A stretch of DNA of 64,000 nt from Halorarius litoreus (GCF_024362405.1 NZ_CP101454.1:2232001-2296000); one strand, 5' to 3'; positions 25,705 to 35,401 are shown, numbered from the stretch's first letter. Program-made: numbers and translations. The notes: generated by a model from the sequence alone, not told the origin.

Positions 25705-27039
25705 ATGTCCGGAATGAGACGAGTGACCGTCCTCGTGACTATACTCCTCGTCGTCGGTACGTTGACGACAGGATGGGCAGTTACTGGGACAGAGAGTGTA
25801 CAAGACGAGCGTGCGTCGTTCGACGTGACCAACATCAGTGCCCCGCCGTCGGCTCCTGCGGGTGAGACAATCACCATCTCCGCGACGATTAGCTACGATG
25901 CGGATGCCGGCAGCACCGCGACGGCGGCCGATGACGGCACCGCGACGGCGGCCGATGACGGCACCGCGACGGCGGCCGATGACGGCACCGCGACGGCGGC
26001 CGATGACGGCACCGCGACGGCGGCCGATGACGGCACCGCGACGGCGGCCGATGACGGCACCGCGACGGCGGCCGATGACGGCACCGCGACGGCCGACACC
26101 GGGACTACGACCGCGACGGCCGCGGAGACGACCGAGGCCACCGCGACCGACGCGACGTCGACGACCTCGGGAGACGAGGCCGTCACGCAGTCCGTCGAGT
26201 TCCGTGTCGCCGGTGACGTCGTCGAGCGGCAGGCGGTGACGCTCGCCCCCGGCGAGTCGACGACGGTGACGTTCGAGTTCGACACGACGGGTGTCCTCCC
26301 GGGGACCTACATCCACGGGGTCTACACCGACCAGTTCGGTGCAGAGGCGGCCCTCGTCGTTACCACCGCCACGCCATCGGACGGCGGTGAGAACGTGACG
26401 GCGACGCCGACGGACGGTGCCAACGAGACGGCGACGCCGACGGATACTGACGGCGAGACGACTACCACGGCGACGCCGACGGAGACCGGTACGCCCACCC
26501 CGACGGCAACCAGTACGGCCACGCCGGACGAAGCCGAGACGACCGCGACGACGACCGAATCCAGCGTCACGCCGACGCCGATGGTCGAGGGGCCGTCGCT
26601 CGACGTGCGGAACCTCTCGGCTCCCGACTCGGTCGTGCAGGGTGAGACGGTCACGGTGACCGCCGAGGCGTTCCTCCCGATCGACGCCGATACGGACGGC
26701 AACGTCACCCAGTCGGTCGAGTTCCGCGTGTCCGGTGACGTCGTCGACGAGCAGGACGTGACGCTCGCTCCAGGCGAGTCGACGACGGTGACGTTCGAAC
26801 TCGACACGACGGACGTGGAACCCGGCGTCTACGTCCACAGCGTGTTCACCCGCGACTTCGGTGAGGTCGCGACCCTCAGTGTGACCGCCGAGAACGCTAC
26901 GAACGAGACGGCTACGGAGACGCCGATGCCGACGAACGAGACGACGACGGAGACGCCGACGCCGTCCGAGGAAGGGACGGCGACGCCCGGCGAAGCGACC
27001 GGCACGGAGACAGCTGCCGGTACCGAGACGACGACCTGA
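25705..27039 (+). CDS. Secreted surface protein with two CARDB-like domains and a tandem repeat
   Basis: The 444-residue protein has a signal peptide (MRRVTVLVTILLVVGTLTTG). Two related beta domains follow, at about residues 38-218 and 296-395. Both carry QSVEFRV(A/S)GDVV and LAPGESTTVTFE(F/L)DTT, the look of CARDB adhesion modules. Seven identical TATAADDG repeats lie inside the first domain. Thr-rich linkers (ATPTDGANETATPTDTDGE) join the domains and form the C-terminus. Such linkers are often O-glycosylated in haloarchaea. No PGF-CTERM signal or lipobox is seen, so the protein may be released. Confidence 0.75.
   Translation: MSGMRRVTVLVTILLVVGTLTTGWAVTGTESVQDERASFDVTNISAPPSAPAGETITISATISYDADAGSTATAADDGTATAADDGTATAADDGTATAADDGTATAADDGTATAADDGTATAADDGTATADTGTTTATAAETTEATATDATSTTSGDEAVTQSVEFRVAGDVVERQAVTLAPGESTTVTFEFDTTGVLPGTYIHGVYTDQFGAEAALVVTTATPSDGGENVTATPTDGANETATPTDTDGETTTTATPTETGTPTPTATSTATPDEAETTATTTESSVTPTPMVEGPSLDVRNLSAPDSVVQGETVTVTAEAFLPIDADTDGNVTQSVEFRVSGDVVDEQDVTLAPGESTTVTFELDTTDVEPGVYVHSVFTRDFGEVATLSVTAENATNETATETPMPTNETTTETPTPSEEGTATPGEATGTETAAGTETTT
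25915..26082 (+). repeat. 24-bp perfect tandem repeat, seven copies
   Basis: The unit codes for Thr-Ala-Thr-Ala-Ala-Asp-Asp-Gly and appears seven times in a row with no base change, followed by a partial eighth copy to about 26097. Perfect identity at the DNA level points to recent slippage or recombination rather than protein-level selection alone. Copy number probably varies between strains. Confidence 0.95.
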
Positions 27040-27140
27040 CGACGTGCTGACCTGAGGCGTCGATGCGACGGGCCGGACCCGCTTCCGGATGGCGAATCGG
27101 CCATCCGACTTATCCGTCCGGCTTTCGAACTGCCGCTCGA

Positions 27141-28550
27141 ATGGTACGACGAAGTGGACTACTAGCTGTAACGATGGCCGCGCTGCTCGTCCTCGCCGGG
27201 TGTTCGAGCGTCATGCCCGGCGATTCGGGCGGCACCGGCACCGTGAACTTCTACATGAGCGACCAGCCGGGTGCGATCGAGGAGTTCGAGCACCTGAACG
27301 TCACCGTCGACGAGGTGACGTTCGTCGCCGCCGACGGGAACCAGACGACGTACGACGCGAACGGCACGTACGACCTCACCGAACTGAAGGGCGAGAACGC
27401 ATCGCTCGTCAGCGAGTACGAGGTCGAGAGCGGGAACTACACGAAGGTGTTCCTCAGCGTCAACGAGACGACGGGGACGCTGAAGGACGGTGAGTCGACG
27501 ACCGTGAAGCTCCCCTCCGAGAAGCTCCAGCTCACCACCAACTTCACCGTGGGCGAAGACGAGGAGGTCGACTTCGTCTACGACGTGATGGTGACGAAAG
27601 CCGGCGGGTCCGGCAAGTACGTCCTCCGTCCGGTCGTCAGCGAGTCGGGGACGGACGTCGAGATCAACGAGGTCGACGCCCGAACCGAGGGCGCTGCGCA
27701 GGCGGGCCAGCAGGGCAACGCCTCGATGGCTGAGCGACAGGGCTCGCTCGACTTCTACGTCAGCGACGAGCAGAACGCCATCGACGACTTCGAGCACCTC
27801 AACGTCACCGTCACCGAGGTCGGCTTCCAGCGCGGCGGCGACTCCGGCAACTGGTCGGAGCACGACGTCGACAACCGGACGGTCGACCTCACCGAACTGA
27901 AGGGCGACAACGCGACGCTCCTGCAGACGTTCGACGTCTCCGAGGGGAACTACACCGCAGTCGTCGTCGAGATCGAGGACGTGAACGGCACGCTGAAGGA
28001 GGGCGGCGACCCCGACGTGAAGCTCCCCTCGAACCGCATCAAGCTCAACACGGACTTCAGCGTCGAGGCGAACGAGTCCACCGAGTTCGTCTACGACATC
28101 ACGGTGGTCGAGCGTGGTAACTCCGGCGCGTACAACATCAAGCCGGTCGCCTCGCAGTCCGGCACGGACGTGCCCATCAAGCGGGTCGACAGTGCGGAGG
28201 ACGCCGAGAGCGACGACGAGGCACCCGAGAACGACACCGAGACCACGTCGCCCGACCTGAACGCGACGTTCGTCGGCAACGTCTCCGCCGGTGAGAACGC
28301 GACGGTGTCCGTGACGCAGAACGGCACCGCCGTCGAGAACGCGACGGTCACGTACAACGGGACGGAGTACACGACCGACGCCGACGGTGCGGTCACCTTC
28401 GCCGTCTCGGAGAACGCGACCGAGGTCGTCGTGACGGTCACCTACGAGGAGCGCGAGGTCGAACTCGAACGCGAGTTCGAGTCCGACGACAGCTCACAGG
28501 AAGACGGCCAGGCGAACGACAACGGGCAGTACGCGCTCACCGAAGCGTAA
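27141..28550 (+). CDS. Lipoprotein with two DUF4382 domains and a C-terminal Ig-like domain
   Basis: The 469-residue protein starts at MVRRSGLLAVTMAALLVLAG with lipobox Cys21 (LAGC). Two homologous DUF4382 domains lie at about 32-178 (GTVNFYMSDQPGAIEEFEHL) and 199-350 (GSLDFYVSDEQNAIDDFEHL), both with DLTELKG and VKLPS. A small beta domain with AVENATVTYNGTEYTTDADG follows at about 375-450, then an acidic tail. An upstream in-frame ATG is rejected because it adds 26 residues before the signal peptide. It would be anchored to the outer face of the membrane. Function unknown. Confidence 0.85.
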   Translation: MVRRSGLLAVTMAALLVLAGCSSVMPGDSGGTGTVNFYMSDQPGAIEEFEHLNVTVDEVTFVAADGNQTTYDANGTYDLTELKGENASLVSEYEVESGNYTKVFLSVNETTGTLKDGESTTVKLPSEKLQLTTNFTVGEDEEVDFVYDVMVTKAGGSGKYVLRPVVSESGTDVEINEVDARTEGAAQAGQQGNASMAERQGSLDFYVSDEQNAIDDFEHLNVTVTEVGFQRGGDSGNWSEHDVDNRTVDLTELKGDNATLLQTFDVSEGNYTAVVVEIEDVNGTLKEGGDPDVKLPSNRIKLNTDFSVEANESTEFVYDITVVERGNSGAYNIKPVASQSGTDVPIKRVDSAEDAESDDEAPENDTETTSPDLNATFVGNVSAGENATVSVTQNGTAVENATVTYNGTEYTTDADGAVTFAVSENATEVVVTVTYEEREVELEREFESDDSSQEDGQANDNGQYALTEA

Positions 28551-28603
28551 CACGGCGACACACCCACAGAAGACTTATTCTGGACACGACTGACACGCCG
28601 GTC

Positions 28604-29449
28604 GTGTTCCGCTGTGCCCTCCTCCTCGTAGCGCTGCTCGTGCTCGCCGGCTGTGTCGGCGGGCCGGGCCCCGTATCGTCGACAGCCACGCCCGATACCG
28701 CGGTTGCGTCCCCGACGGACGCCACGATGGCGGAGTCGTCGTCGACCCCCCGCGCGTCCGCCCGCGTCCACTACGTTCTCGACGTCGGTGGCGCGGCACT
28801 CGACGAGTTCCGGTCGGTGAACGTCACGGTTCGGTCGGTCGCGTTCCGCGACGGAACCGGCTCGCAGTGTCACGGCCGGCTGTACCCCGACGACGTGACA
28901 CTGACGCCGACCAAGACCCCCGACCCCGACCGTGGCCTCGACTGTCTGGTGTTCGAGACCGAGCGGACGCTGGACCTGACCGACCATCGCGAAGCGCTCT
29001 CGCTCGGCGCGTACACGGTTCCGGCAGTCGTCGCCGACGACACGTTCGTCGTCGTCACGCCCCACAACGGCACCCTGGAGAACGGGACGCAGGTTCAGTT
29101 CGCGCCGGACGATCCCGGGTTCGCGCTTGAACCGACGCGTGACGGTGACATCCGGCGCGTCGGCATCGCGGTCGACCGCTATCGGAGCGGCTACGGTGTC
29201 GGTCCCGGTGGCGTCTCCACGTCGGAGCCGGCGCCTGCGGCCGCGTACACTGTCGAGGTCGAGGGAGCGGTTCGGGACGGGAGTCCGGTGACGGTCTCGG
29301 TCGCCCGGAACGGCGACCCGTTACGCGAGCATCCCGTCACCGTCGATGGACGGACGGAGGCGACCCGCAGCGACGGCTCGGTGACGGTGGACGTCGAGAC
29401 CGCGCGAGTGTTCGAAATCACGGTGCCGGTGAACGCCTCGGCGGCGTAG
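28604..29449 (+). CDS. Lipoprotein with a single divergent DUF4382-like domain
   Basis: The 281-residue protein uses a GTG start followed by FRCALLLVALLVLAGCVGG, a lipoprotein signal with Cys17. A Ser/Thr-rich linker leads into a DUF4382-like domain at about 53-185 (HYVLDVGGAALDEFRSVNV, later LDLTDHREALSLG). A C-terminal beta domain (about 215-281, AVRDGSPVTVSVARNGDPL) resembles that of the preceding gene. It is probably a diverged paralogue of that gene. A TATA-like CTTATTC lies about 30 bases before the GTG, so it may be a separate transcript. Confidence 0.72.
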   Translation: MFRCALLLVALLVLAGCVGGPGPVSSTATPDTAVASPTDATMAESSSTPRASARVHYVLDVGGAALDEFRSVNVTVRSVAFRDGTGSQCHGRLYPDDVTLTPTKTPDPDRGLDCLVFETERTLDLTDHREALSLGAYTVPAVVADDTFVVVTPHNGTLENGTQVQFAPDDPGFALEPTRDGDIRRVGIAVDRYRSGYGVGPGGVSTSEPAPAAAYTVEVEGAVRDGSPVTVSVARNGDPLREHPVTVDGRTEATRSDGSVTVDVETARVFEITVPVNASAA

Positions 29450-29456
29450 CCGGAGG

Positions 29457-30395
29457 TTACTGCTCGTTCACGTACGTGAACCACTCCTCGTGGTCGTCGG
29501 TGCGGCGCTCGACGAGGTCGAAGAACACCTGCTGGATCTCCTCGGTGACCGGGCCGCGCGTCCCCGCACCGATCTCGTTGTCGTCGACGCCCTTGATGGG
29601 CGTGACCTCGGCGGCGGTCCCCGTGAAGAACAGCTCGTCGGCGGTGTAGAGCTGGCTGCGGGAGATGACGGCCTCGTCGTGGACCGTGTAGCCGAGCTCT
29701 TCGGCGAGCGTGATGGCGGTCTTGCGGGTGATGCCGTCGAGGATGGACTGGGCGAGCCCGGGGGTGTAGATCTCGCCGTCGTCGACCAGGAAGATGTTCT
29801 CGCCCGGCCCCTCCGCGACGTTCCCTTCCTTGTTCAGGACGATGGCCTCGACGTAGCCGTTGCTGCGGGCTTCCTCGCCCGCGAGCAGGCTGTTGACGTA
29901 CGGACCGGTCGCCTTCGCGTTCGTCGGAATCTGCGAGGAGGCGTGCTTGCGCCACGAGGAGACCATGACCTCGACGCCCTCTTCGAGCGCGTCCTCACCG
30001 AGATACGTCCCCCACGGCCAGCACGCGATCGCGGTGCGGGTCGGACAGTCCTTCGGGCTGACGCCGAGCGAGTCGTAGCCGAAGAAGGAGATGGGCCGGA
30101 TGTAACAGGACTCCATGTCCTGTCGGCGGATGAGTTCGAGCGTGGCTTCCTTCAGCTCCTCGAGCGAGTAGCCGATGTCGAGGTCGTACGGCTTCGCCGA
30201 CTGGTAGAGGCGTTCGAGGTGCTCGTCGAACCGGAAGACCGCCGGGCCGCGCTCGGTGTCGTAACACCGGATGCCCTCGAACACACCGGTTCCGTAGTGG
30301 AGTCCGTGCGTGAGGACGTGAATCTGTGCGTCCTCCCAGTCGACGAACTCGCCGTCCATCCAGATCGTGTCGACGTCCATGTCCGCGAAGCTCAT
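29457..30395 (-). CDS. ilvE: Branched-chain amino acid aminotransferase
   Basis: The 312-residue PLP enzyme performs the last step of Leu, Ile and Val synthesis or the first step of their breakdown. The fold-type IV features are HVLTHGLHYGTGVFEGIRCY near the N-terminus, the PLP lysine region SNGYVEAIVLNKEGNVAEGP, and ELFFTGTAAEVTPI near the C-terminus. Length is normal. It is convergent with the lipoprotein gene. Confidence 0.95.
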   Translation of the reverse strand: MSFADMDVDTIWMDGEFVDWEDAQIHVLTHGLHYGTGVFEGIRCYDTERGPAVFRFDEHLERLYQSAKPYDLDIGYSLEELKEATLELIRRQDMESCYIRPISFFGYDSLGVSPKDCPTRTAIACWPWGTYLGEDALEEGVEVMVSSWRKHASSQIPTNAKATGPYVNSLLAGEEARSNGYVEAIVLNKEGNVAEGPGENIFLVDDGEIYTPGLAQSILDGITRKTAITLAEELGYTVHDEAVISRSQLYTADELFFTGTAAEVTPIKGVDDNEIGAGTRGPVTEEIQQVFFDLVERRTDDHEEWFTYVNEQ

Positions 30396-30525
30396 ACTCG
30401 TGCGTGGAACCCCCTCGTATTGAGTGTTGGCGGTTCTTGCCGGCCGTCAGGTCACGACGACGACCACCGGGTAACAGACGAAGGCGGCGACAGCAGGAAC
30501 AGAACGCATCGGTACCGAACCTGAC

Positions 30526-31188
30526 TCACCGGAACTGGGCGAGCAGGTCTGCACCCTCGACGTAGACGAGGCCGTTACGGTCCGCGTACGCGCGGGCGTC
30601 AGCGGGCAAGAGCGCCTGTCCGGACTCGTCGTCGAGCATCTCGCAGACGACGGCGGCGGGCGGGAGGTCCGCAGCGTCGGCGAGCGCGATGCCGAGTTCG
30701 GTGTGGCCCTCGCGGTCGGCGAGCAGTTCGGGTGCGGCTCGCAGCAGGTGGACGTGTCCGGGCGCGCGGAACTCCGCGGCGAAGTCGACGGTTGCGGCGT
30801 CAGCGGCGAGTTCACCGATACGCGAGATGGTGAGCGCGCGGTCGACGTCGGTGATGCCGGTGAACGTGTCGCGGTGGTTGACGGTGAGCGAGAACGACGA
30901 CCGCTCGTCGTACGCGAGCTCGTGGTCCGCAGACAGCGGATGGTCCATGGTCTCCTGGACGAACGGGAGGTCCCACGCGTCCGCCACCGCATCCGAGAGC
31001 GCGACGCAGACGAGCCCGCCCGCGTCGTTGCGGAGGCGGGCGACCGCCGGGGCGTCGACGGCGTGCGCGGGGTAGACGATGTCCGTCTCGCCCTCCCGAT
31101 CGGCGGCGTCGTGAATCAGGACGGGCTCGCCGCGCCGGAACGCCTCGACGGCGGCGTCCACGGCCGTCAGCTCACTGCTCTTCGACAC
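30526..31188 (-). CDS. ribB: 3,4-dihydroxy-2-butanone-4-phosphate synthase
   Basis: The 220-residue enzyme makes the four-carbon unit for riboflavin from ribulose 5-phosphate. The acidic loop [15 protein letters not shown] is the metal-binding site, and [20 protein letters not shown] matches the family signature near residues 145-165. The start is GTG, inside the last 17 bases of the upstream rbkR gene, so the two are translationally coupled. It stands alone without the GTP cyclohydrolase II domain found in many bacteria. Confidence 0.94.
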   Translation of the reverse strand: MSKSSELTAVDAAVEAFRRGEPVLIHDAADREGETDIVYPAHAVDAPAVARLRNDAGGLVCVALSDAVADAWDLPFVQETMDHPLSADHELAYDERSSFSLTVNHRDTFTGITDVDRALTISRIGELAADAATVDFAAEFRAPGHVHLLRAAPELLADREGHTELGIALADAADLPPAAVVCEMLDDESGQALLPADARAYADRNGLVYVEGADLLAQFR

Positions 31189-31870
31189 GGACGGTCACCT
31201 CCTGGCCGTCGTCGAGTTCGAGCGCGTCGCGGAGCTTGTCGGGGGCGATGACCTCCAGCTGGTCGGCGCCGTGGTGCGTGCGTTCGGGGGCGATGACGTG
31301 CGCGGGCTCGTACGGCTCCCCGTCGACTGCGATGGTGGCCGGCCAGCAGAACGCCGGGCCGTACGTCCGGTCGTCGTCCTCCCAGCCGTCGATGCGGACG
31401 GGGTCGAGCGAATCCATCCGGGCGCGCGCCTCCACGCTCTCGGCGTCGAGGTCGACGTTCAGCGTCCCGGCGAACGGCTCGTAGCCGAGCCGCTCGCGGA
31501 ACTGCTCCATGTAGCCGGACAGCGAGATGTAGTGGCGTCCCTCGCCCATCCCGCTCGTGACGGTCCCGTGAAGCGACACTTCGGTGGTCTGCTCGAAGAT
31601 ACGGCGGTACTGTTCGTACTCGCGGCGGAGCGCTCGTCGCCCGGCGTCCGTGATGGTGATTCGCTGGCCGTCACCGACCATCTCGCGGTCGATGGTGCCG
31701 GCGTCCTCCAGCCGCTGGAGTCGGCGCGAGGCCGTCTGGTTCGAGGCGTCGAGGCGTTCGGCGAGCCCGGCGCACGTCACCGTCGTCGGCGCGTCCGCGG
31801 CCCCCGCGAGTGCGAGATGCTTGAGGGTCGCGAGTTCGTCGGGCCCGACCGCCGCCACCTGCTCTGGCAT
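31172..31870 (-). CDS. rbkR: RbkR: winged-helix regulator fused to CTP-dependent riboflavin kinase
   Basis: The 232-residue protein starts at [18 protein letters not shown]. Residues about 10-90 are a winged helix with [19 protein letters not shown]. Residues about 95-232 form the CTP-dependent riboflavin kinase domain (DUF120), with [14 protein letters not shown] and [15 protein letters not shown]. Known archaeal RbkR proteins use CTP to make FMN and also regulate riboflavin genes. Coupling to ribB by a 17-base overlap fits that role. A 39-codon upstream extension is rejected as it has no conserved sequence. Confidence 0.93.
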   Translation of the reverse strand: MPEQVAAVGPDELATLKHLALAGAADAPTTVTCAGLAERLDASNQTASRRLQRLEDAGTIDREMVGDGQRITITDAGRRALRREYEQYRRIFEQTTEVSLHGTVTSGMGEGRHYISLSGYMEQFRERLGYEPFAGTLNVDLDAESVEARARMDSLDPVRIDGWEDDDRTYGPAFCWPATIAVDGEPYEPAHVIAPERTHHGADQLEVIAPDKLRDALELDDGQEVTVRVEEQ

Positions 31871-32020
31871 AGCTGTAGCTTGGACCGTGCGTCGCTTAAG
31901 CGTAACGAATGTGGAAAGGTTCTCAGAAATGGGATATGTGGTCGCTGCGAGAGCGTCGGGTGGTTGTTCTGCGGGTGTCGTCGACATGAACCCGTCGGTT
32001 CCCGCGAACGTGGGGTCGCC

Positions 32021-34360
32021 TCACCCCGTCGGTAGCTCGACGGTCACGACGGTCCCCCGGGGCTCGTTCGGCTCGACGTGGACGGTTCCGCCGTACTGCG
32101 TCACGAGCGAGTCGACGAGGTAGAGCCCGAACCCGCCGGTCGTCGTGCGCGGGCGCTCGTGGTCGAACAGTGCCTCACGGAGTGCGTCCGGCAGTCCCGG
32201 ACCGTCGTCGGCCACGCGGAGCGTCGTCGTTCGCTCGTCAACCTCGATGCGGACCTCGACCGTCGGCGTCTCGCAGTCGTTGTGGATAATGCCGTTCTCG
32301 ATGAGGTGGGCGACGACTTCGCCGAGCAGGTCGTCGGCGGTGACCGCCGCCGTCTCGGGTGCGTCCAGCGTCACCTCGGCGTTCGGGTGGGCCGTCGAGA
32401 GCTGCTCGACCCGGTCGGCTGTGACCGCAGCGAGGTCGACCGGGTCGCGCGGTTCGCTCGGGTCGGTCAGCCGTTCGAGTATCTGTCGGACGTACTTCAC
32501 CCGAGCGACGATGCCCAGCCCCCGCTCCTCGATCTTGTCGACCGAGGCCGCGAGCGGGTCGTCAGCGTCGATACCGCCAGCCAGCGTGTCGGCGTGGCCG
32601 AGGACGACCGTCATCCCGTTGAGCACCTCGTGGCGGAGCAGGCTGTTGAAGAACTCGAGCTGGTCCTGGCGTTCGAGGATGGTCTGCTCGTACTCGCGGT
32701 GGGTCGTCACGTCGGTGAGCGTCGCGACCGCGCGGACGAACTCGCCGTCCTCGAGTACCGGCACCATGTTGATGGACAGCCAGACGACCTCGCCCGAGGG
32801 CCGTTTGATGCCGTGTTCGAACTCGTAGACGGACTCCTGGGTCTCCCGTACCGTCGCGAACGGGAGGTCCGAACTCGACAGCGGCGTCCCGTCGCTGTCG
32901 ATGGCTTCCCACTCGGATGCATCGTACGTGCGGCCGGCGATGTTGGACGCCTCGAGCCCCAGCACCGTCTCGGCGTGGGCGTTCGCTCGGACGATTCGTC
33001 CCTCGGCGTCGAGGACAGTGACGGCGACCGGGCTGATGTCGAACAGCTGCTCGACGAACGCACGTTCGGATTCGAGATCGGCTTCGAGCCGGCGTTCGAG
33101 GGTGACGTCGCGGAGCGCGCCGACGAGCGTCTGTTCGCCGCTGGCCGTCTCGTGGAGGACGAGCGTCGCCTCGACGGTGACGGTCCCCTCGTCGAGTCGT
33201 TCGAGGTCGAACTCGCGAGTCACCACGTCGCCGGACTCGAGGTCGGCCAGCATCTCGTTGCGGACCGTCGAGTCGACGTACAAGTCGGCCGGACGGAGCC
33301 CGATCACCTCGTCGACGCTGTCCGCTCCGAGGATGGTAGCCAGCCCCGGGTTCGCCTCCCGGATGACGCCGGTCTCGACGGGGTCGGTTCGGTACACGCC
33401 GACGGGCAGCGTCTCGACGAGTCGAGCGTATCTGGCGAGCGTCTCTCGCGTCTCGATACTGTGAATCGCGTAGCCGATGTCGCGGCCGACCTCGGTGAGC
33501 AGGTCGCGTTCCTCCTCGTCGAACGCGTTGCGCCGGTCGGCGTACACCGCGAGGATACCGTAGTCGTCCTGCTCGTACGTCAGCGGCACCGCCGCGACCG
33601 ACTGGAAGCCGCAGTCCACCGCGGCCTGTCGCCACGGCTCGAACGAGGTGTCGGTCGCGGTGTCGTGGACGACCTGCACCTCACCCGTCCGAAGCGCTCT
33701 GCCGCCCGGTCCGGCGCCGGTCGGGGTCTCGTCGGTCGTGACCGTTATCGAATCGAGGTACGACGCAGCCGACGCCCCGGCCGCGGCCCGCGGCACGATG
33801 CAGTCCCCCGACTCGTCGAGGCCACCGACCCACGCGAACACGTACGGGTCCGAGCCCGCGAGACGGTCACAGACGCCCTGTTCGAGCTCGTCGCGCGTCT
33901 GCGCCCGCACCAGCAGGCGGTTGACGTCCGACAGCACCGAACTCACGCGTCGGAGGTTCGCGGCCTGCTGCTCGACGCGCGTTCGATCGACGAGGTCGAT
34001 CGCTCTGTCGGCCAACAGCAGCGAGGCGTTCTCGGTCCCGCGCGGAACGAACTCCACGCCGTCGCGCGCCAGCACGTCGCTCACGGCGTCGAGTGACTGC
34101 TCGCTGCTGTAGACGATAACCGGCAGCGACGGCGCTCGCGCCTGCATCGCGTCGAGAACCGCCCCGTCGTCGGTCGTGGGATGGCCGTCGGTGGTGACGA
34201 CACAGTCGAACTCGCGGTCCTCGAGTGCCGCGAGTGCCGCGTCCAGGTCGGTGACGAACTCGACGCTGAACCGTTCGTCCCGTTCGAGTGCCGTCCGCTC
34301 CACGTCGATGACTTCCGGCCCTGCGATGAACAGCAGGGCGAGCCGGTACATTTCCTCCAT
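32021..34360 (-). CDS. Multi-domain sensor histidine kinase (receiver-like, GAF, two PAS)
   Basis: The 779-residue protein begins with a receiver-like domain (about 1-120) in which DCVVTTDGHP replaces the usual phospho-acceptor segment. A GAF domain (about 150-305) and two PAS domains (about 315-430 and 440-555) follow. The kinase core has an H-box with LLRHEVLNGM, an N-box with HLIENGIIHND and a G-box with DDGPGLP. No membrane helix is seen, so it senses a cytoplasmic signal. The TTG one codon before the ATG is less likely as the start. The partner regulator is not nearby. Confidence 0.92.
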   Translation of the reverse strand: MEEMYRLALLFIAGPEVIDVERTALERDERFSVEFVTDLDAALAALEDREFDCVVTTDGHPTTDDGAVLDAMQARAPSLPVIVYSSEQSLDAVSDVLARDGVEFVPRGTENASLLLADRAIDLVDRTRVEQQAANLRRVSSVLSDVNRLLVRAQTRDELEQGVCDRLAGSDPYVFAWVGGLDESGDCIVPRAAAGASAASYLDSITVTTDETPTGAGPGGRALRTGEVQVVHDTATDTSFEPWRQAAVDCGFQSVAAVPLTYEQDDYGILAVYADRRNAFDEEERDLLTEVGRDIGYAIHSIETRETLARYARLVETLPVGVYRTDPVETGVIREANPGLATILGADSVDEVIGLRPADLYVDSTVRNEMLADLESGDVVTREFDLERLDEGTVTVEATLVLHETASGEQTLVGALRDVTLERRLEADLESERAFVEQLFDISPVAVTVLDAEGRIVRANAHAETVLGLEASNIAGRTYDASEWEAIDSDGTPLSSSDLPFATVRETQESVYEFEHGIKRPSGEVVWLSINMVPVLEDGEFVRAVATLTDVTTHREYEQTILERQDQLEFFNSLLRHEVLNGMTVVLGHADTLAGGIDADDPLAASVDKIEERGLGIVARVKYVRQILERLTDPSEPRDPVDLAAVTADRVEQLSTAHPNAEVTLDAPETAAVTADDLLGEVVAHLIENGIIHNDCETPTVEVRIEVDERTTTLRVADDGPGLPDALREALFDHERPRTTTGGFGLYLVDSLVTQYGGTVHVEPNEPRGTVVTVELPTG

Positions 34361-34432
34361 CAAACGTAGGTGGCGCTAAAAGGGTGTCGGCCGTCGGCCC
34401 ACACAGAGGCGGCGGGAAACGGATGTCGGCCG

Positions 34433-35401
34433 TCAGTCCGCCAGTTCCCGCGCCCAGAACTCGCTGCCACCCTTGAGTTTCGGCACCCACGTGTCCTCGT
34501 CGCGCGCGAGCAGTGCCACGCGCGAGGCCTCGACCTCCCGATAGCAGTCGAACGCCGGGAGGAACGACTGGATCTCCTTCGTGAACGCGCGGACCGCTTC
34601 GTGGCTCGGCATCGACGAGCGGTCGAGCCGCCCCCGCGAGTGGCCGACGTGCATGTACGCCTTCATCTCGACGAAGTCGACGTCGGCGCGTTCGCACATC
34701 ACCGCGTACCACTCGGGCGTGTGCATGTTCACGCCCTCCACGAGCGTCGTCCGGATGACTGTCCGCGTCTCGTCCTTCTCGGCGAGCACGTCGAGCGTCT
34801 CTAACAGGCGCTCCCACGCGTCGTCCTCCATCGCCCCCACGGTCTCGTCGAACGTGTGGCGGTCCGCGGCGTCGACCGAGATGTAGAGCTGTGTCGGGTC
34901 GCACTCGCGGATGACCTCGGGCCGAGTGCCGTTCGAGACGAGGAACGTCGTGATGCCGCGGTCGTGGAACGCCTCGATGAGTTCGGGCAGATAGGGGTAG
35001 AGCGTCGGTTCCCCATCCAGGGAGATAGCGACGTGCCGCGGCTCCATCGCCTCGTCGAACACCTTCCGCGGGACCTCGTCGTTGCCGCCGAACCCCGAGA
35101 GCAGCTTTCGCTGGAGGTCGATGGAGGCATCGACGACCGCTTCGGGGTCGTCCCACTCGACGCCGTCGAGTTCGTAGGAGTGGCCCGCGTGATCGCGCCA
35201 GCAGAACACACACCGCTCGTTGCACTTCACGACCGGCGTCATCTGGATACACCGATGTGACTGAATCCCGTAGAAGTGGTTCTTGTAGCAGCGACCCTCC
35301 CCCCGGAGGGCGTTCGCCGTCCACCCGCACGTCTGGGCGGCGGTGTGGTTGACGTGGTGGTAGTCGGGGTCGTCGACCTGCTTCGGACCCGAATCGCTCA
35401 T
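34433..35401 (-). CDS. taw1: 4-demethylwyosine synthase TYW1 (radical SAM)
   Basis: The 322-residue radical SAM enzyme makes the tricyclic core of wyosine at G37 of tRNA-Phe, condensing pyruvate carbons into m1G. The SAM-cluster cysteines are 60, 64 and 67 (CNERCVFC). Cys25, Cys38 and Cys51 upstream are placed as ligands of the second iron-sulfur cluster of TYW1. The segment HSRGRLDRSSMPSHEAV is typical of the C-terminal part. It is transcribed alone on the minus strand. Confidence 0.95.
   Translation of the reverse strand: MSDSGPKQVDDPDYHHVNHTAAQTCGWTANALRGEGRCYKNHFYGIQSHRCIQMTPVVKCNERCVFCWRDHAGHSYELDGVEWDDPEAVVDASIDLQRKLLSGFGGNDEVPRKVFDEAMEPRHVAISLDGEPTLYPYLPELIEAFHDRGITTFLVSNGTRPEVIRECDPTQLYISVDAADRHTFDETVGAMEDDAWERLLETLDVLAEKDETRTVIRTTLVEGVNMHTPEWYAVMCERADVDFVEMKAYMHVGHSRGRLDRSSMPSHEAVRAFTKEIQSFLPAFDCYREVEASRVALLARDEDTWVPKLKGGSEFWARELAD

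Noticed and set aside
25915..26097. CRISPR array
   Set aside because: The 24-bp units are directly adjacent with no spacers, stay in frame and code for TATAADDG within a signal-peptide protein.
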